Below, piece after piece: positions 29,405 to 38,743 of a DNA stretch of 64,000 nucleotides. A model generated the notes under the pieces. The model was not told the DNA's origin. It was given only the letters and a program-made list of their open reading frames with translations, and made no database searches. The first letter of the stretch is position 1. Every line of letters starts with the position of its first letter. A program made the translations under genes and the position numbers. Source of the DNA: JAWWPY01 sp963822825 (lineage in GTDB: Bacteria; Actinomycetota; Actinomycetes; Streptosporangiales; Streptosporangiaceae); NCBI GenBank assembly GCA_963822825.1, contig CAWGIW010000021.1:33495-97494 (forward strand), read 5' to 3'.

Positions 29405-30730
29405 TTACTCGCCGTTCTTCTCGGCGAGCCGCAGCAAGGCCCTGGCGATCGGCAGCGCGGTCAGTTCTACCTGCCAGGGCCGTGCGCCGTAGGCGGCCAG
29501 GTCGGCCGCCACGTCCTCCGGGCTGGCCGGGTCGGGGGGCTGCCAGGCGAGCCTGCGCACCGCGTCCGGCGGCAGCAGGTTCTCTGTCGGCAGGGAGTGC
29601 TCGTCGGCGAGGGCCGCGACCACCGCCCGCACCGCCGCCAAGCGTTTGGCGGCCACCGGATCGCGCTCCGACCAGCGGTGGGCGGGCGGCGGGCCATCCG
29701 TCACCGGCGTCGACGGCCCGGGCAGCGTGACATCGGCCTGGTTGCGGGCGCGCCGAATGGCGCCTAGCCATTCTGCCCCGTGGCGCCGGGCGCCGCGGCC
29801 CCTGAACCCGGGCAGGTCGGCCAGCGCCTCGGCCGTCGCGGGGGCGGACCTGGCCGCCTCGACGATGGCGGAATCCGGCAGGACCCGGCCGGGCGAGAGG
29901 TCCCGCCGTCTGGCGATCCTGTCCCGCTCCAGCCAGAGTTCACGGACGATGGCCAGCCCCCGGCGGCTGCGGACGCGGTGGATGCCGGACGTGCGGCGCC
30001 ACGGATCGGCGCGGGGCCCGGCGGGCTCGGCGGCGAGCACGGCGGCAAATTCCTGGCGTGCCCACTCGGTCTTGCCCTGCTCCTCGAGCTGGACGGCCAG
30101 GGCGTCGCGCAGCTCGACCAGAACCTCCACGTCAAGCGCGGCGTACCGGAGCCACTCGTCGGGCAGCGGGCGGGTGGACCAGTCGTCGGCTGCGTGCCCT
30201 TTCTCCAGCGCCAGCCCGAGCACGATCTCGACCAGGGCGCCGAGCCCCACCCGGGGGTAACCGAGCAGCCGCCCGGCGAGCTCGGTATCGAACAGCCGGC
30301 GCGGCCGGTAGCCGAGTTCGGCCAGGCAGGGCAGGTCCTGCGACGCGGCGTGCAGGACCACCTCAGCGTCGGCGAGCGCGGTGTCGAGGCCGGACAGGTC
30401 TGGGCAGGCGACCGGGTCGATCAGGACCGTTCCGGCGCCACGGCGGCGCAGCTGGACGAGGAAGGCCCGGTGGCCGTAGCGGAATCCGGAGGCTCGCTCG
30501 GCGTCCATGGCCACCGGGCCCTCGCCCGCGGCCAGTGCGCGGATGGCCTCGCTGAGCGCGGCCGGGCTGGTCACCAGGGGCGGCATCCCATCGCGCGGCT
30601 CGAGCAGCGGCACGGCCTCCGCCGGTTTGGCGTCTTCCGGTACTTCGGCGAGCTCGGCCCGGCCGGGCTGGCCGGGCGGCTCGGCGGGCTCAGGTTGTTC
30701 GGGCGGCTGGTGCAGCTGCCCCCTAGCCAT
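29405..30730 (-). CDS. rnd: ribonuclease D family 3'-5' exonuclease with HRDC domain
   Basis: 441 residues from ATG 30730. The DEDDy exonuclease motifs are VAMDAERASGFRYG, LHAASQDLPCLAELGY and LRYAALDVEVLVELRD; one to two HRDC helical domains follow (RDLSPGRVLPDSAIVEAA). It trims the 3' ends of structured RNAs. The ATG shares one base with the TGA of the DUF3000 gene (TGATG), so the pair is coupled; longer N-terminal starts would lie inside that gene. The first 45 residues are Pro/Glu-rich. The DUF3000-rnd order is common in actinobacteria. Confidence 0.9.
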   Translation of the reverse strand: MARGQLHQPPEQPEPAEPPGQPGRAELAEVPEDAKPAEAVPLLEPRDGMPPLVTSPAALSEAIRALAAGEGPVAMDAERASGFRYGHRAFLVQLRRRGAGTVLIDPVACPDLSGLDTALADAEVVLHAASQDLPCLAELGYRPRRLFDTELAGRLLGYPRVGLGALVEIVLGLALEKGHAADDWSTRPLPDEWLRYAALDVEVLVELRDALAVQLEEQGKTEWARQEFAAVLAAEPAGPRADPWRRTSGIHRVRSRRGLAIVRELWLERDRIARRRDLSPGRVLPDSAIVEAARSAPATAEALADLPGFRGRGARRHGAEWLGAIRRARNQADVTLPGPSTPVTDGPPPAHRWSERDPVAAKRLAAVRAVVAALADEHSLPTENLLPPDAVRRLAWQPPDPASPEDVAADLAAYGARPWQVELTALPIARALLRLAEKNGE

Positions 30731-31404
30731 CACCGCCGCCGCCGGCCGCTGGCTGGCCTGAGCGCCGTCACTCCCACCGCCCAGGGCGGCAATCCCGACG
30801 CGGCACAGAGAGCTTCGCACCACGCGGTCAGGTGACCGGCCAGATCACCGCTCTCGGCTAGGTCCGCCAGCCCGGCGGTAGGGTCCGGCCCCGGCTCCCG
30901 GTCAGCTCCCGTGGGCGACCACGACGCCCGCATCTCGAACCCGGTCGCCGCCGGTTCGCCGTGCTTCGCGCCGAAGCCCTCGGTCACCACCCGGGTGACC
31001 GTCCCGCTCGGCTCCGCGTACCCGGCCGTGCGGCTGTCGAGCGCTTCAGTCAGCCAGCTCCAGCCGACCTGCCCGATCAGCGGGTCAGCGGCGATCTCCG
31101 GGTCGAGTTCGGCGCGGATAAAGGCGATGATGCGCAGCGGCCCGGCCCAGCCCGGCTGGCCCGCCGGGTCATACAGCAGCACCAGCCGGCCACTGCCGAT
31201 CTCGGTGTCATCCACGCGCACCGCGGCGGCGATCGCGCTCGCGTACGGAGCCAGAGTCTTGGGCGCTGGGAGGTCCTCGAAAGAAATCTCCGGGCGCAGT
31301 GTGCTCAGATGGTCACACTGCGCCGTCAGATCGGCGGCCACGCGACCGAACGCGGCGGACGCCAATGCGCCGCCAGGCTCCGCAAGTCTGCTGACTGGCC
31401 TCAT
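30730..31404 (-). CDS. DUF3000 family protein
   Basis: 224 residues, an actinobacterial family of unknown function. Characteristic stretches are RPEISFEDLPAPKTLAPY, VLLYDPAGQPGWAGPLRIIA and DPLIGQVGWSWLTEALDS. There is no signal peptide or membrane helix. It is translationally coupled to rnd and lies close to hemE, as in other actinomycetes. Confidence 0.85.
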   Translation of the reverse strand: MRPVSRLAEPGGALASAAFGRVAADLTAQCDHLSTLRPEISFEDLPAPKTLAPYASAIAAAVRVDDTEIGSGRLVLLYDPAGQPGWAGPLRIIAFIRAELDPEIAADPLIGQVGWSWLTEALDSRTAGYAEPSGTVTRVVTEGFGAKHGEPAATGFEMRASWSPTGADREPGPDPTAGLADLAESGDLAGHLTAWCEALCAASGLPPWAVGVTALRPASGRRRR

Positions 31405-31435
31405 GATGTGAGCGTACGTCGTCGCCGTCGGCCCT

Positions 31436-31636
31436 TCACGCGGCGCGGCCAGGCAACTCCACGACGCTGGCCGGTGCGCCGTCGTCAGCCGCCAGACCTG
31501 CGAAAAGCGCGGCGCCGCACGCCAAGCAGCCCCACTCCGGGCATTCTCCGCCGGGGCAGTCCGGGCAGCCGCCCCGCTCGCCGTGATATTGCTCGAACGG
31601 CCGGCTGGCCCCGCATTCGGGACACAGGCGGATCAT
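31436..31636 (-). CDS. small zinc-ribbon-like protein
   Basis: About 66 residues. Three Cys pairs (RLCPECGAS, GCPDCPGGECPEWG, CLACGAAL) suggest one or two zinc sites. The start is uncertain: ATG 31636 has a weak site; the TTG three codons upstream would use AGGAGG on the minus strand at about 31653-31658. It is divergent from hemE and sits directly downstream, on the opposite strand order, of the DUF3000/rnd pair. Function unknown. Confidence 0.6.
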   Translation of the reverse strand: MIRLCPECGASRPFEQYHGERGGCPDCPGGECPEWGCLACGAALFAGLAADDGAPASVVELPGRAA

Positions 31637-31737
31637 CTGCCTCAAGACCTGCGACCTCCTCACCACCGGAGCCTCAGGCGGTAGGCCCGGGGGAGCGCCG
31701 CCAGCACGAGGCCGATCATGATCGTGGCACGCCGGGG

Positions 31738-31759
31738 CCACCGATCGGTGGATATACTG
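31738..31759 (+). promoter_or_regulatory. hemE promoter with perfect 14-bp palindrome
   Basis: CCACCGATCGGTGG (31738-31751) is a perfect palindrome directly followed by a consensus-like -10, TATACT (31754-31759), about 69 bp before the hemE start. No good -35 is seen, which would fit activator dependence; alternatively the dyad is a repressor site. Confidence 0.5.
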
Positions 31760-31827
31760 CGGCGTGTCCCGAGGTCACACCGCAATTGCACAGGGACGGG
31801 AGCCCGGCCCGTGAGACGATCGCTGGC

Positions 31828-32872
31828 GTGACCGCGACGCACGACTCCCCCTTCCTGCGCGCGTGCCGCCGTGAGCCGGTTCCCTACACGCCGGTCTGGT
31901 TCATGCGCCAGGCCGGCCGGTCGCTGCCCGAATATCACAAGGCGCGCGGCAGTCTGCCCATTCTGAAGGCATGTACCAGGGCCGATGTGATCACGGAGAT
32001 CACGCTCCAGCCGCTGCGCAGGTACGACGTCGACGCCGCCATCCTGTTCAGCGACATCGTCGTGCCGCTCAAGGCGCTGGGCCTGGATATCGACATCAAG
32101 CCGGGCGTCGGCCCGATCATTGCCCGGCCGATCCGCGACGAGCGGGACCTGGCCCGGCTGCGCGATCTGGAGCCAGCCGACGTGCCGTTCGTGACCGAGG
32201 CCATCACCGCGCTGGTCGGCTGAGCTCGACGGCAAGCCGCTGATCGGTTTCGCGGGCGGCCCATTCACCCTGGCCTCGTACCTGATCGAAGGCGGCCCGT
32301 CGAAGAGCCACGATCGCACCAAGTCGCTGATGTACGGCCATCCAGCGCTGTGGGACGCTCTGCTTGGCCGGCTGGCGGATATCGCCATCTCGTTCCTCCG
32401 GGTCCAGGTCGCGGCCGGAGCGTCCGCGATCCAGCTGTTCGACTCGTGGGCGGGCGCGGTCGGCCCGGAGGACTACCGGGCCTCGGTCCTGCCGCACAGC
32501 AGGAGGATCTTCGAGGCGCTCGCCGGTTCCGGTGTGCCGCGGATCCACTTCGGCGTGGCCACGGGGGAACTGCTCGGCATGATGGGCGAGGCCGGCGCTG
32601 ATGTGGTGGGCGTGGACTGGCGGGTGCCGCTGGATGAGGCGGTACGCCGGGTGGACCACGGCAAGGCGCTCCAGGGCAATCTTGATCCGGCGGTCCTGCT
32701 GGCCCCGTGGGACGTGATCGAGCGCCGGGCCAGGGACGTGCTCGGCCGCGGCCGGGCCGCCGAGGGGCATGTGTTCAACCTCGGGCATGGTGTCCTGCCC
32801 GACACCAACCCCGATGTACTGGCCCGGCTGACCGACCTGGTGCACAAGGAATCGGCGCGGGGGACCGGTTGA
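31828..32872 (+). CDS. hemE: uroporphyrinogen decarboxylase, one frameshift
   Basis: The N-terminal part from GTG 31828 holds the signature VWFMRQAGRSLPEYHKARG and RYDVDAAILFSDIVVPL. The literal frame stops at 32223. One base later the protein continues ELDGKPLIGFAGGPFTLASY, AIQLFDSWAGAVGPEDY and VFNLGHGVLPDTNPD to 32872. Together they make a normal-length enzyme of about 347 residues that converts uroporphyrinogen III to coproporphyrinogen III. As the gene should be essential, the shift at about 32220 is most likely a sequence error. Confidence 0.9.
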
Positions 32873-32882
32873 CCGGCGCCGG

Positions 32883-33899
32883 TCAGCCGGCCGTGGATGG
32901 CCCGGCGGCAGGCGGCGTGGCCCCGGGCCCCAGCTCCCCGGGCCCCGGCCTGCGCCGCAGCAGCCACCGCCACGCGCGGTAGGCGCCGTAGCCCGCCAGC
33001 GCCGCGAGCGCGGCGAACGGCAATGCCGCGCCGATCCCGGTGAGCAGCAGCGACACCAGGACCCGCAGCCCATGCCAGCCGGATTCCAGGCCGCCGAGGA
33101 AGCCAGCCAGCTTCTTATGCGCAGTCATGACCGTGCGTGGCTTACTGATCAGCATCAGCGTGACGGTCGCGTAGCTGGTTTCGTGACTGAGCACCCGCTG
33201 CTGCGACTGCAGCGATTCCAGGTCCGACTCTTCCTGGTCGATCTGGTTCTGGACGGTGAGCAGGTCGCCAACCGAGCCGGCCCGGGCCAGCAGGGCCCGC
33301 AGCTGGGTGATCGCGGCCTGTGCGGAGGAGACCCGGCTGGTCACGTCGGCCACGGTCTCGGTGACGTCCTGGGCCTGCTGCGACACTGATATCCGGGTGC
33401 CGAGCTGGCTGGACAGCGCGTCCAGCGCGGCCGGGTAGGCCGCGACCGGGATCTTGAGCTGGAGACTGACCGTGGATTGCGCCGGATGAGCCCGGTCGAG
33501 CAGGGTGTTCTCGCTGGACACGTAGCCACCGGCCGCGGTGGCGAGGCGTGCGGCCAGCGAGGCGGCCCGGCTGATGCTGGCCGCCCGCACGGTGAGGCTG
33601 GCGGTATACGCGATGGCCTGGTTAGCCGGGGCGGGCAGCGTGGCGGTATTGCCCCCCGCGCCCGGGGCCATGCCGGACTGCACTGAGTTCGCGCCGCTGG
33701 CGGGCACTCCGGGGGCGTGCGCCTGGGCCGGGGCGGCGGTGCTGCCCGTGGCCGACGATGGGTTGCTGGTGCCAGCCGTGCAGCCGGCCGCGACCACGGC
33801 CAGCAGGCTGGCCGCCACGATTATCCACAAAGCGGAGCCGGGCCGGCCGCGCAGGCGGCCCTGAATAACAGCGATATGCAGGTTCATCAGCGCTTTCAT
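32883..33899 (-). CDS. DUF4349 domain membrane lipoprotein
   Basis: About 338 residues from ATG 33899 (33887 is an alternative). An N-terminal hydrophobic segment ends VVAAGC, a lipobox-like site, followed by a Ser/Ala/Pro-rich linker. The DUF4349 core carries IAYTASLTVRAASISRAASL, SSRVSSAQAAITQLRALLAR (helical, coiled-coil-like) and SYATVTLMLISK. A membrane helix near the C-terminus (LVSLLLTGIGAALPFAALAAL) and a basic tail follow. The family is of unknown function and cell-envelope located. Confidence 0.8.
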   Translation of the reverse strand: MKALMNLHIAVIQGRLRGRPGSALWIIVAASLLAVVAAGCTAGTSNPSSATGSTAAPAQAHAPGVPASGANSVQSGMAPGAGGNTATLPAPANQAIAYTASLTVRAASISRAASLAARLATAAGGYVSSENTLLDRAHPAQSTVSLQLKIPVAAYPAALDALSSQLGTRISVSQQAQDVTETVADVTSRVSSAQAAITQLRALLARAGSVGDLLTVQNQIDQEESDLESLQSQQRVLSHETSYATVTLMLISKPRTVMTAHKKLAGFLGGLESGWHGLRVLVSLLLTGIGAALPFAALAALAGYGAYRAWRWLLRRRPGPGELGPGATPPAAGPSTAG

Positions 33900-33989
33900 G
33901 CCGCTGTGACGCACGCTGCTGGAACGCGGTTCCGGGATAATGATCACAGGTTCGTATCGGCGCCGGTCAGCTTCTGGCCAGCGGCGCCG

Positions 33990-34784
33990 TCATAGGTCGG
34001 CCAGCAGGTCCGTCTCGGTGATACCGGGACCCTGGCCGTCGCGGATGAACCACTCGGTGCCGAACGCGTGGCGGAACACCTCGTCCGGCATGGCCAGGAA
34101 GAATGACTCCTCGCTGATCTGGCTGGCGTGCGCGCGCATGGCCCGGCGTTTGACCTCCAGGTAAGGTGTCACGTCGACCGCGGCGGTGATCACCGACTCG
34201 GGCTTGCCGAAATCCTGCTGCTCTTCGATGTCGGGCATCTCGATGCCTGCCGCGGCCGCCCGGTCGGCAAAGGCCTTCCTGCTCCGCAGGATGTGATCGC
34301 GGTTGATGGTGCTCTGGTAGACCCGCCGGGGGCGGGCCAGTTCGGCGGCCCGCAGGCCCACCCGGTGGACCTGAATGTGGTCCGGATGCCCGTAACCGCC
34401 GTTGTCGTCATAGCAGGTCAGCACGTCCGCCTGCTCCTCGCGCAGCAGGACGGCCAGTTTCCCGGCGGCCTCCTCGACCGGCGCGGTCCAGAACGACCCG
34501 GGCTGGTCGTTGGCGGGGGTTCCCATCATCCCCGAGTCCAGGTAGCCGAGGAACTCGGTCCGCTGGGCGCCGAGAATCTCCGCCGACGCCTGGGTCTCCG
34601 CCACCCGGCGCTGCCACAGTTCCTCTCCGTCGGCCAGGAACCCCTCGGGCACCTCCCCCTGCTCGCCGCGGGTAGCGACGACGAGCACGACCCGGTGGCC
34701 CTGCTCGGAAGCCTTGCGGATCACGCCTCCGCAGGCGATGCACTCATCGTCAGGATGGGCGTGAAACGACACCAGGGTGGCCAT
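33990..34784 (-). CDS. mca: PIG-L/LmbE deacetylase, Mca-like
   Basis: 264 residues. The zinc site is in VSFHAHPDDECIACGG and YDDNGGYGHPDHIQVHRVG, the family hallmarks. In actinobacteria this family includes MshB (mycothiol synthesis) and Mca (mycothiol S-conjugate amidase, drug detoxification); the length and YDDNGGYGHPDH favour Mca or a paralogue. It lies 91 bp upstream, on the minus strand, of the DUF4349 gene. Confidence in the exact branch is moderate. Confidence 0.75.
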   Translation of the reverse strand: MATLVSFHAHPDDECIACGGVIRKASEQGHRVVLVVATRGEQGEVPEGFLADGEELWQRRVAETQASAEILGAQRTEFLGYLDSGMMGTPANDQPGSFWTAPVEEAAGKLAVLLREEQADVLTCYDDNGGYGHPDHIQVHRVGLRAAELARPRRVYQSTINRDHILRSRKAFADRAAAAGIEMPDIEEQQDFGKPESVITAAVDVTPYLEVKRRAMRAHASQISEESFFLAMPDEVFRHAFGTEWFIRDGQGPGITETDLLADL

Positions 34785-34916
34785 GAGGCGACGCTATCTG
34801 ACCCGCCGGGTTGAGCCGTCTCAGCGGTACCGGCCGCGGCCGGCCGGCGGACCGCCCCCTGCCTGCGGGCACCGCGAAAACCGCACGGCTTGGCCTGGTG
34901 CAGCCTGCACAACAAA

Positions 34917-34945
34917 GGGGCACCGCAAACACAACGATGCCCCTC
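34917..34945 (-). terminator. hairpin terminator after the DUF397 gene
   Basis: AGGGGCA (34917-34923) pairs with TGCCCCT (34939-34945), 15-nt loop. Read on the minus strand the stem is followed by TTTGTTG, a modest T-rich tract. It lies 29 bp past the DUF397 stop. Confidence 0.55.
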
Positions 34946-34973
34946 TAGCCTGGCGACCCAGCCTGAAAACGAG

Positions 34974-35177
34974 TCAGGACAGGTCGAAATCCCCGCCCCG
35001 GATGCCAGCGGCAAACGCCCGCCACTCGTCAGGGGTGAAGGTCAGCTTCGGGCCGTCCGGGTCCTTGGAATCGCGTACCGCAACGACGCCGGGGAGGTTG
35101 CGCGCGACCTCCACACAGCCCCCGCCGTTGCCGCCGCTATAGCTGCTCTTACGCCACATGGCGCTGCTCAGGTCCAT
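34974..35177 (-). CDS. DUF397 protein
   Basis: 67 residues with the full family pattern: MWRKSSYSGGNGGGCVEVA, VVAVRDSKDPDGPKLTFTPD and EWRAFAAGIRGG. DUF397 proteins are small partners of Scr1/WhiJ-like XRE regulators in streptomycetes and relatives, affecting development and antibiotic production. The ATG overlaps the stop of the XRE gene by 10 bases. Confidence 0.92.
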   Translation of the reverse strand: MDLSSAMWRKSSYSGGNGGGCVEVARNLPGVVAVRDSKDPDGPKLTFTPDEWRAFAAGIRGGDFDLS

Positions 35178-36014
35178 CGTTCCTCAGCTACTCTCCTGAT
35201 CAAGTCCTGGGAGGCACCGCGTGGCAGAGCCTCGGCCCTCAGCGTGTCGAAAGTCTCGCTCACTTTCGACACCACGGACGGTATCTCGGTCGTCTGCCCC
35301 TGGTCGGGTGACTCCATGTATACGGTACCCGGTGCGCTATCGGTGCTGGCCATAGCGAAAGCTCCCAGCAGGCCTACGTGAGCGCCTACCTCGCCAGGGA
35401 CAACCTGAATCGTGATCTTGGGCCGGTCTGCCATGTCCGCCAGATGCGCAAGCTGGTCATACATGATTTTCTCGCTGCCGATGCAGCGATGGAGCACCCC
35501 TTCGTCCAACGATGACCCACAGCCCAGGCGGCTTGGGACGCTCAAAGATCGACTGCCGTTCCATCCGGCCAGCGACAAGCTGGTCAATCTCATCGTCGCT
35601 GTCGGCTGAGCGCCACGCCACGAACAGCGCGCGTGCGTAATCGGAGGTCTGCAATAACCCGGGCACCAGCAGCGGCTCCCACCAGCACAGCGACGCTGCC
35701 CGCCGTTCGGCTTCCAGCCACCCGGTGAACCATGACGGGTAGCCGCCATCCCAGCGCCGGGCAAGCTCGTAGGTCCTCCCGAACAGGCCGCCCGCATCCG
35801 GCAAAGCCTGGTCGCAATTCTGCGCGAAATCCACGGACGGCGCGCGGTCACCCGTCTCGACTTTGCCGACCTGCGCCGCCGAATAGCCGACTCGCTGGCC
35901 TAACTGGTCCTGGCTCAGCCCGGCCGCTGCCCGTGTGCGCCGCAGTTCCGCGCCGAAGAAGTTCAGCGGACCCGCGCCCGAGTCAAGCTCACGAATCAGC
36001 GGCACCACAGCCAC
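35168..36014 (-). CDS. XRE regulator with DUF5753 domain (Scr1/WhiJ-like), one frameshift
   Basis: The N-terminal part has the helix-turn-helix AAAGLSQDQLGQRVGYSAAQ and then the DUF5753 start WEPLLVPGLLQTSDYARALF. At about 35513 the frame changes; the protein continues DEGVLHRCIGSEKIMYDQL, ITIQVVPGEVGAHVG and YMESPDQGQTTEIP to 35168. The whole is about 282 residues, the normal size. The start at GTG 36014 is a guess among several GTGs. It is co-transcribed with DUF397 and divergent from a decayed ATP-binding gene, the usual three-gene set. Confidence 0.8.
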
Positions 36015-36149
36015 GCTTCCCGACGGTCCCCGACACCACCTCTGCCGTCCGGACACATCCTGCCGACAGCATCCTTTCCCTGGAGATCCTAGATCCGCGC
36101 TAGAAAGGATAACCACCAGTAATCAAGTTTCAGCCGGGCAGGAGAGCCA

Positions 36150-36546
36150 GTGAGCGAGACCACCACACAAGGCCGCTCGCATGGTCCCGCACCTTCCCTG
36201 CCACCCCCGCGCACGTCCGTGAGGCACGCCGGTTCCTGGCGCAGATCCTGGCCGGCTGCCCGGCCGCCGATGACATGATCCTCTGCCTGTCCGAGCTAGT
36301 CACTAACGCACGGTTCACAGCAATTCGCGGCATTCCGGTGGCCATTTCACCGTCTGCGCGGAGATCCACGGTGACCGCCTGCGGGTGGAAGTGAAAGATC
36401 AGGGCGGCCCCTGGACCAGGCCCACACCCGGCCAAGAACAGCACGGGCACGGATTGCACATCATCAGCCAGCTAGCCCGCACCTGGGGAATCACCGGCGA
36501 CAGCGACACCGGCTGGACGGTCTGGTTTGAAACGGACTGCCCATGA
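36150..36546 (+). pseudogene. ATP-binding (HATPase_c) gene with at least two frameshifts
   Basis: GTG 36150 follows AGGAGA (36140-36145). The family sequence can be followed across frames: SRTFPATPAHVREARRFLAQ, LCLSELVTNA, then after a further shift VHSNSRHSGGHFTVCAEIHG, VKDQGGPWTRP and TGWTVWFETDCP to TGA 36546. It is clearly related to the gene at 14204 (shared SELVTNA-VHS and GWTVWF). Shifts lie near 36190 and 36306. Either a decayed gene or sequence errors; the divergent XRE partner is also shifted once. Confidence 0.75.
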
Positions 36547-36644
36547 CATCCCCGTTCGATGAGACGGACGTGTGAGCTCAGGCCACCTCCGCTCGGCGGC
36601 TAACGTGGTGGCGGCCAGGGCGGCCGCCGAGAAGGAGAGCGATC

Positions 36645-37256
36645 GTGCCCATGCGTAACCGGGTCACCCCGTCCGGTGAGCTGATCGCCGTGGCCGACCG
36701 GGGCCTGCTGTGGGGCAACCGTGGTCGGCTGCATGACCAGGACGGGAACGTCGTCCGCTACTCCACCGGCCGGGCGTGGCTGATCTGCGTCCTGGACTTC
36801 AAGGGGCGGCGACGGCAGCTATGGGCGCCCGGCAGGCTCACCGAGCTGTTTTTTCTCGACGAAGCCACCGGCCTGGCCGCCGGGCACCGGCCCTGCGGAG
36901 AATGCCGGGCCCAGGCCCACCGGGCCTTCAAGAAGGCATGGGCCGAGGCTTACCCCGGCGAAGCGGTCACTGCGCCGGCCATCGATGCCCGCCTGCACGC
37001 CGACCGGCTCACCAGCCCCGGTGCCCGGCGCGCCTACCGGGCGCGGCGGGCCGATCTCCCGGACGGCGCCATGGTTGACCTCGACGGCCGGCCATGGCTG
37101 GTGTACCAGGGCCACCTGCTCGCCTGGAGTCCCAGCGGCTATCACGACCGGCAGACCCGCCCGCCCGCCAGCCCGCTGACCGTCATCACCCCGCGAGCCA
37201 CCGTAGCCACCCTGGCCGCCGGCTACCGGCCGGTGCTTCACCCCACCGTAGGGTGA
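36645..37256 (+). CDS. conserved hypothetical protein with a CxxC motif
   Basis: 203 residues, not assigned to a named family by me. AAGHRPCGECRAQAHRAFKK resembles the short metal-binding motifs of Ada-like domains. The beginning (SGELIAVADRGLLWGNRGRL) and DGRPWLVYQGHLLAWSPSGY look like beta-strand-rich segments. GTG 36645 has GGAGAG (36634-36639) upstream. It ends four bases before cgoX and so probably shares its transcript. A link to heme synthesis is only suggested by this position. Confidence 0.6.
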   Translation: MPMRNRVTPSGELIAVADRGLLWGNRGRLHDQDGNVVRYSTGRAWLICVLDFKGRRRQLWAPGRLTELFFLDEATGLAAGHRPCGECRAQAHRAFKKAWAEAYPGEAVTAPAIDARLHADRLTSPGARRAYRARRADLPDGAMVDLDGRPWLVYQGHLLAWSPSGYHDRQTRPPASPLTVITPRATVATLAAGYRPVLHPTVG

Positions 37257-37260
37257 ACGG

Positions 37261-38739
37261 GTGGAGCAGCCAGGGACCCGGCCGGTGGTCGCGATCGTCG
37301 GCGGTGGCATCGCCGGGCTGGCGGCGGCGTTCTTCCTACGAGACAAGCCGGTGCATGTCGTCGTGCTGGAAGGCTCATCGCGGCTGGGCGGGAAGCTGGC
37401 CATCTCCGAGGTGGCCGGGGTGCCGGTTGACGCGGGCGCCGAGGCATTGCTCGCTCGCCGGCCCGAGGGAACGGACCTGATCCGGGCGGTCGGCCTGGCC
37501 GGGGATCTCGTACCGCCGGGCACCACGGCGGCACGCGTCTGGAGCCGCGGTGTGCTGCGGTGCCTGCCGGCCCGCCAGATGATGGGCGTGCCCGCGGACT
37601 TCGGTGACCTGGGCCGCTCCGGCGTGCTGTCGTCGGCGGGCCTGGCCCGGGCCACGCGGGAGCCGGAATTGCCCGCCACGGGCCGTGGCGGCGACGTGGC
37701 GGTCGCCGCCTACGTGGGGGCCCGGTTCGGCCAGGAAGTGGTGGACCGGCTCGTCGATCCGCTGCTCGGCGGCGTCTATGCGGGCCGGTCCGAGGAACTG
37801 TCCTTCGATGCGACACTGCCGGCCCTGGCCGAAGCGGCCCGCACCCACGTCTCGCTGGCTGAGGCGGCGGCCTCGTTGCTGCCCGCCCCGAAGCCTGGCG
37901 GGGCGGCGAATGGCGCGGCCCGGCCCGCGGTGTTCACCACGCTGGCCGGGGGGCTCGGGCTGCTGCCCGATGCGGTCGCGGCCGCCTCCGGTGCCACCGT
38001 CCGGGTCGGCGCGATGGTCCGCGAGTTCGCGCGCACCGAGCGCGGCTGGCGGCTGACGATCGGCTCGGCCCACGCCCCGGAGTACCTGGACGCGGACGCT
38101 GTCATCGTGGCCGTGCCCGGCCGGCCCGCCAGCAGGCTGCTGGATGGCGTGCCCGGCGCGGAACCCGCGGCCGCCGCGCTCGGCGAGATCGCCTACGCCA
38201 GCATGGCGATCATCACCTTCGCCTACCCGCGGGCCGCGTTCCCGCGCCCCCCGGAGGGCAGCGGGTACCTCGTCCCCGCCGTGGACGGCCGCGCGGTCAA
38301 GGCGGTCACCTTCTCCTCCGTGAAGTGGCCGCACCTGCGGGCGCAAGCCCCGGATGTGGTTTTCGCCCGGTGCTCGGTGGGCCGGATCGGCGAGGAGAGC
38401 CTGCTGCAGCGCGACGACGGGGACCTGGCCCGTGTCGCGGCGGCCGACCTGGCCGACGCCACCGGGGTGCGCGGCGCCCCGGCCGATACCCGGGTCACCC
38501 GGTGGGGCGGCGCCCTGCCCCAGTACACGGTCGGCCACCGGGACCGGGTGGCCGCGATCCGGGCGTCGGTCGCATCCCAGCCCGGCCTGGCCGTGTGCGG
38601 CGCGGCGTACGACGGCGTCGGCATTCCCGCGTGCATCGCGACGGCGCAGGAGGCCGTCACCCAGATCCTCGCCTCCCTGCGGGGGCCCAGCGGCGGCGGG
38701 GCGGCGGGCGCGGGCACGGGGTGGGATGGCCGACAATAG
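37261..38739 (+). CDS. cgoX: coproporphyrinogen III oxidase (HemY/CgoX type)
   Basis: 492 residues. It is an FAD flavoenzyme oxidising coproporphyrinogen III to coproporphyrin III in the actinobacterial heme pathway (older name hemG/hemY). The dinucleotide fold is VVAIVGGGIAGLAAAFFL, with GRGGDVAVAAYVGARFGQE and the C-terminal FAD loop GLAVCGAAYDGVGIPACIAT. GTG 37261 is the first codon after the preceding gene. hemQ starts at or just before its stop, so these two consecutive enzymes are coupled. Confidence 0.92.
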   Translation: MEQPGTRPVVAIVGGGIAGLAAAFFLRDKPVHVVVLEGSSRLGGKLAISEVAGVPVDAGAEALLARRPEGTDLIRAVGLAGDLVPPGTTAARVWSRGVLRCLPARQMMGVPADFGDLGRSGVLSSAGLARATREPELPATGRGGDVAVAAYVGARFGQEVVDRLVDPLLGGVYAGRSEELSFDATLPALAEAARTHVSLAEAAASLLPAPKPGGAANGAARPAVFTTLAGGLGLLPDAVAAASGATVRVGAMVREFARTERGWRLTIGSAHAPEYLDADAVIVAVPGRPASRLLDGVPGAEPAAAALGEIAYASMAIITFAYPRAAFPRPPEGSGYLVPAVDGRAVKAVTFSSVKWPHLRAQAPDVVFARCSVGRIGEESLLQRDDGDLARVAAADLADATGVRGAPADTRVTRWGGALPQYTVGHRDRVAAIRASVASQPGLAVCGAAYDGVGIPACIATAQEAVTQILASLRGPSGGGAAGAGTGWDGRQ

Positions 38740-38743
38740 GAGC

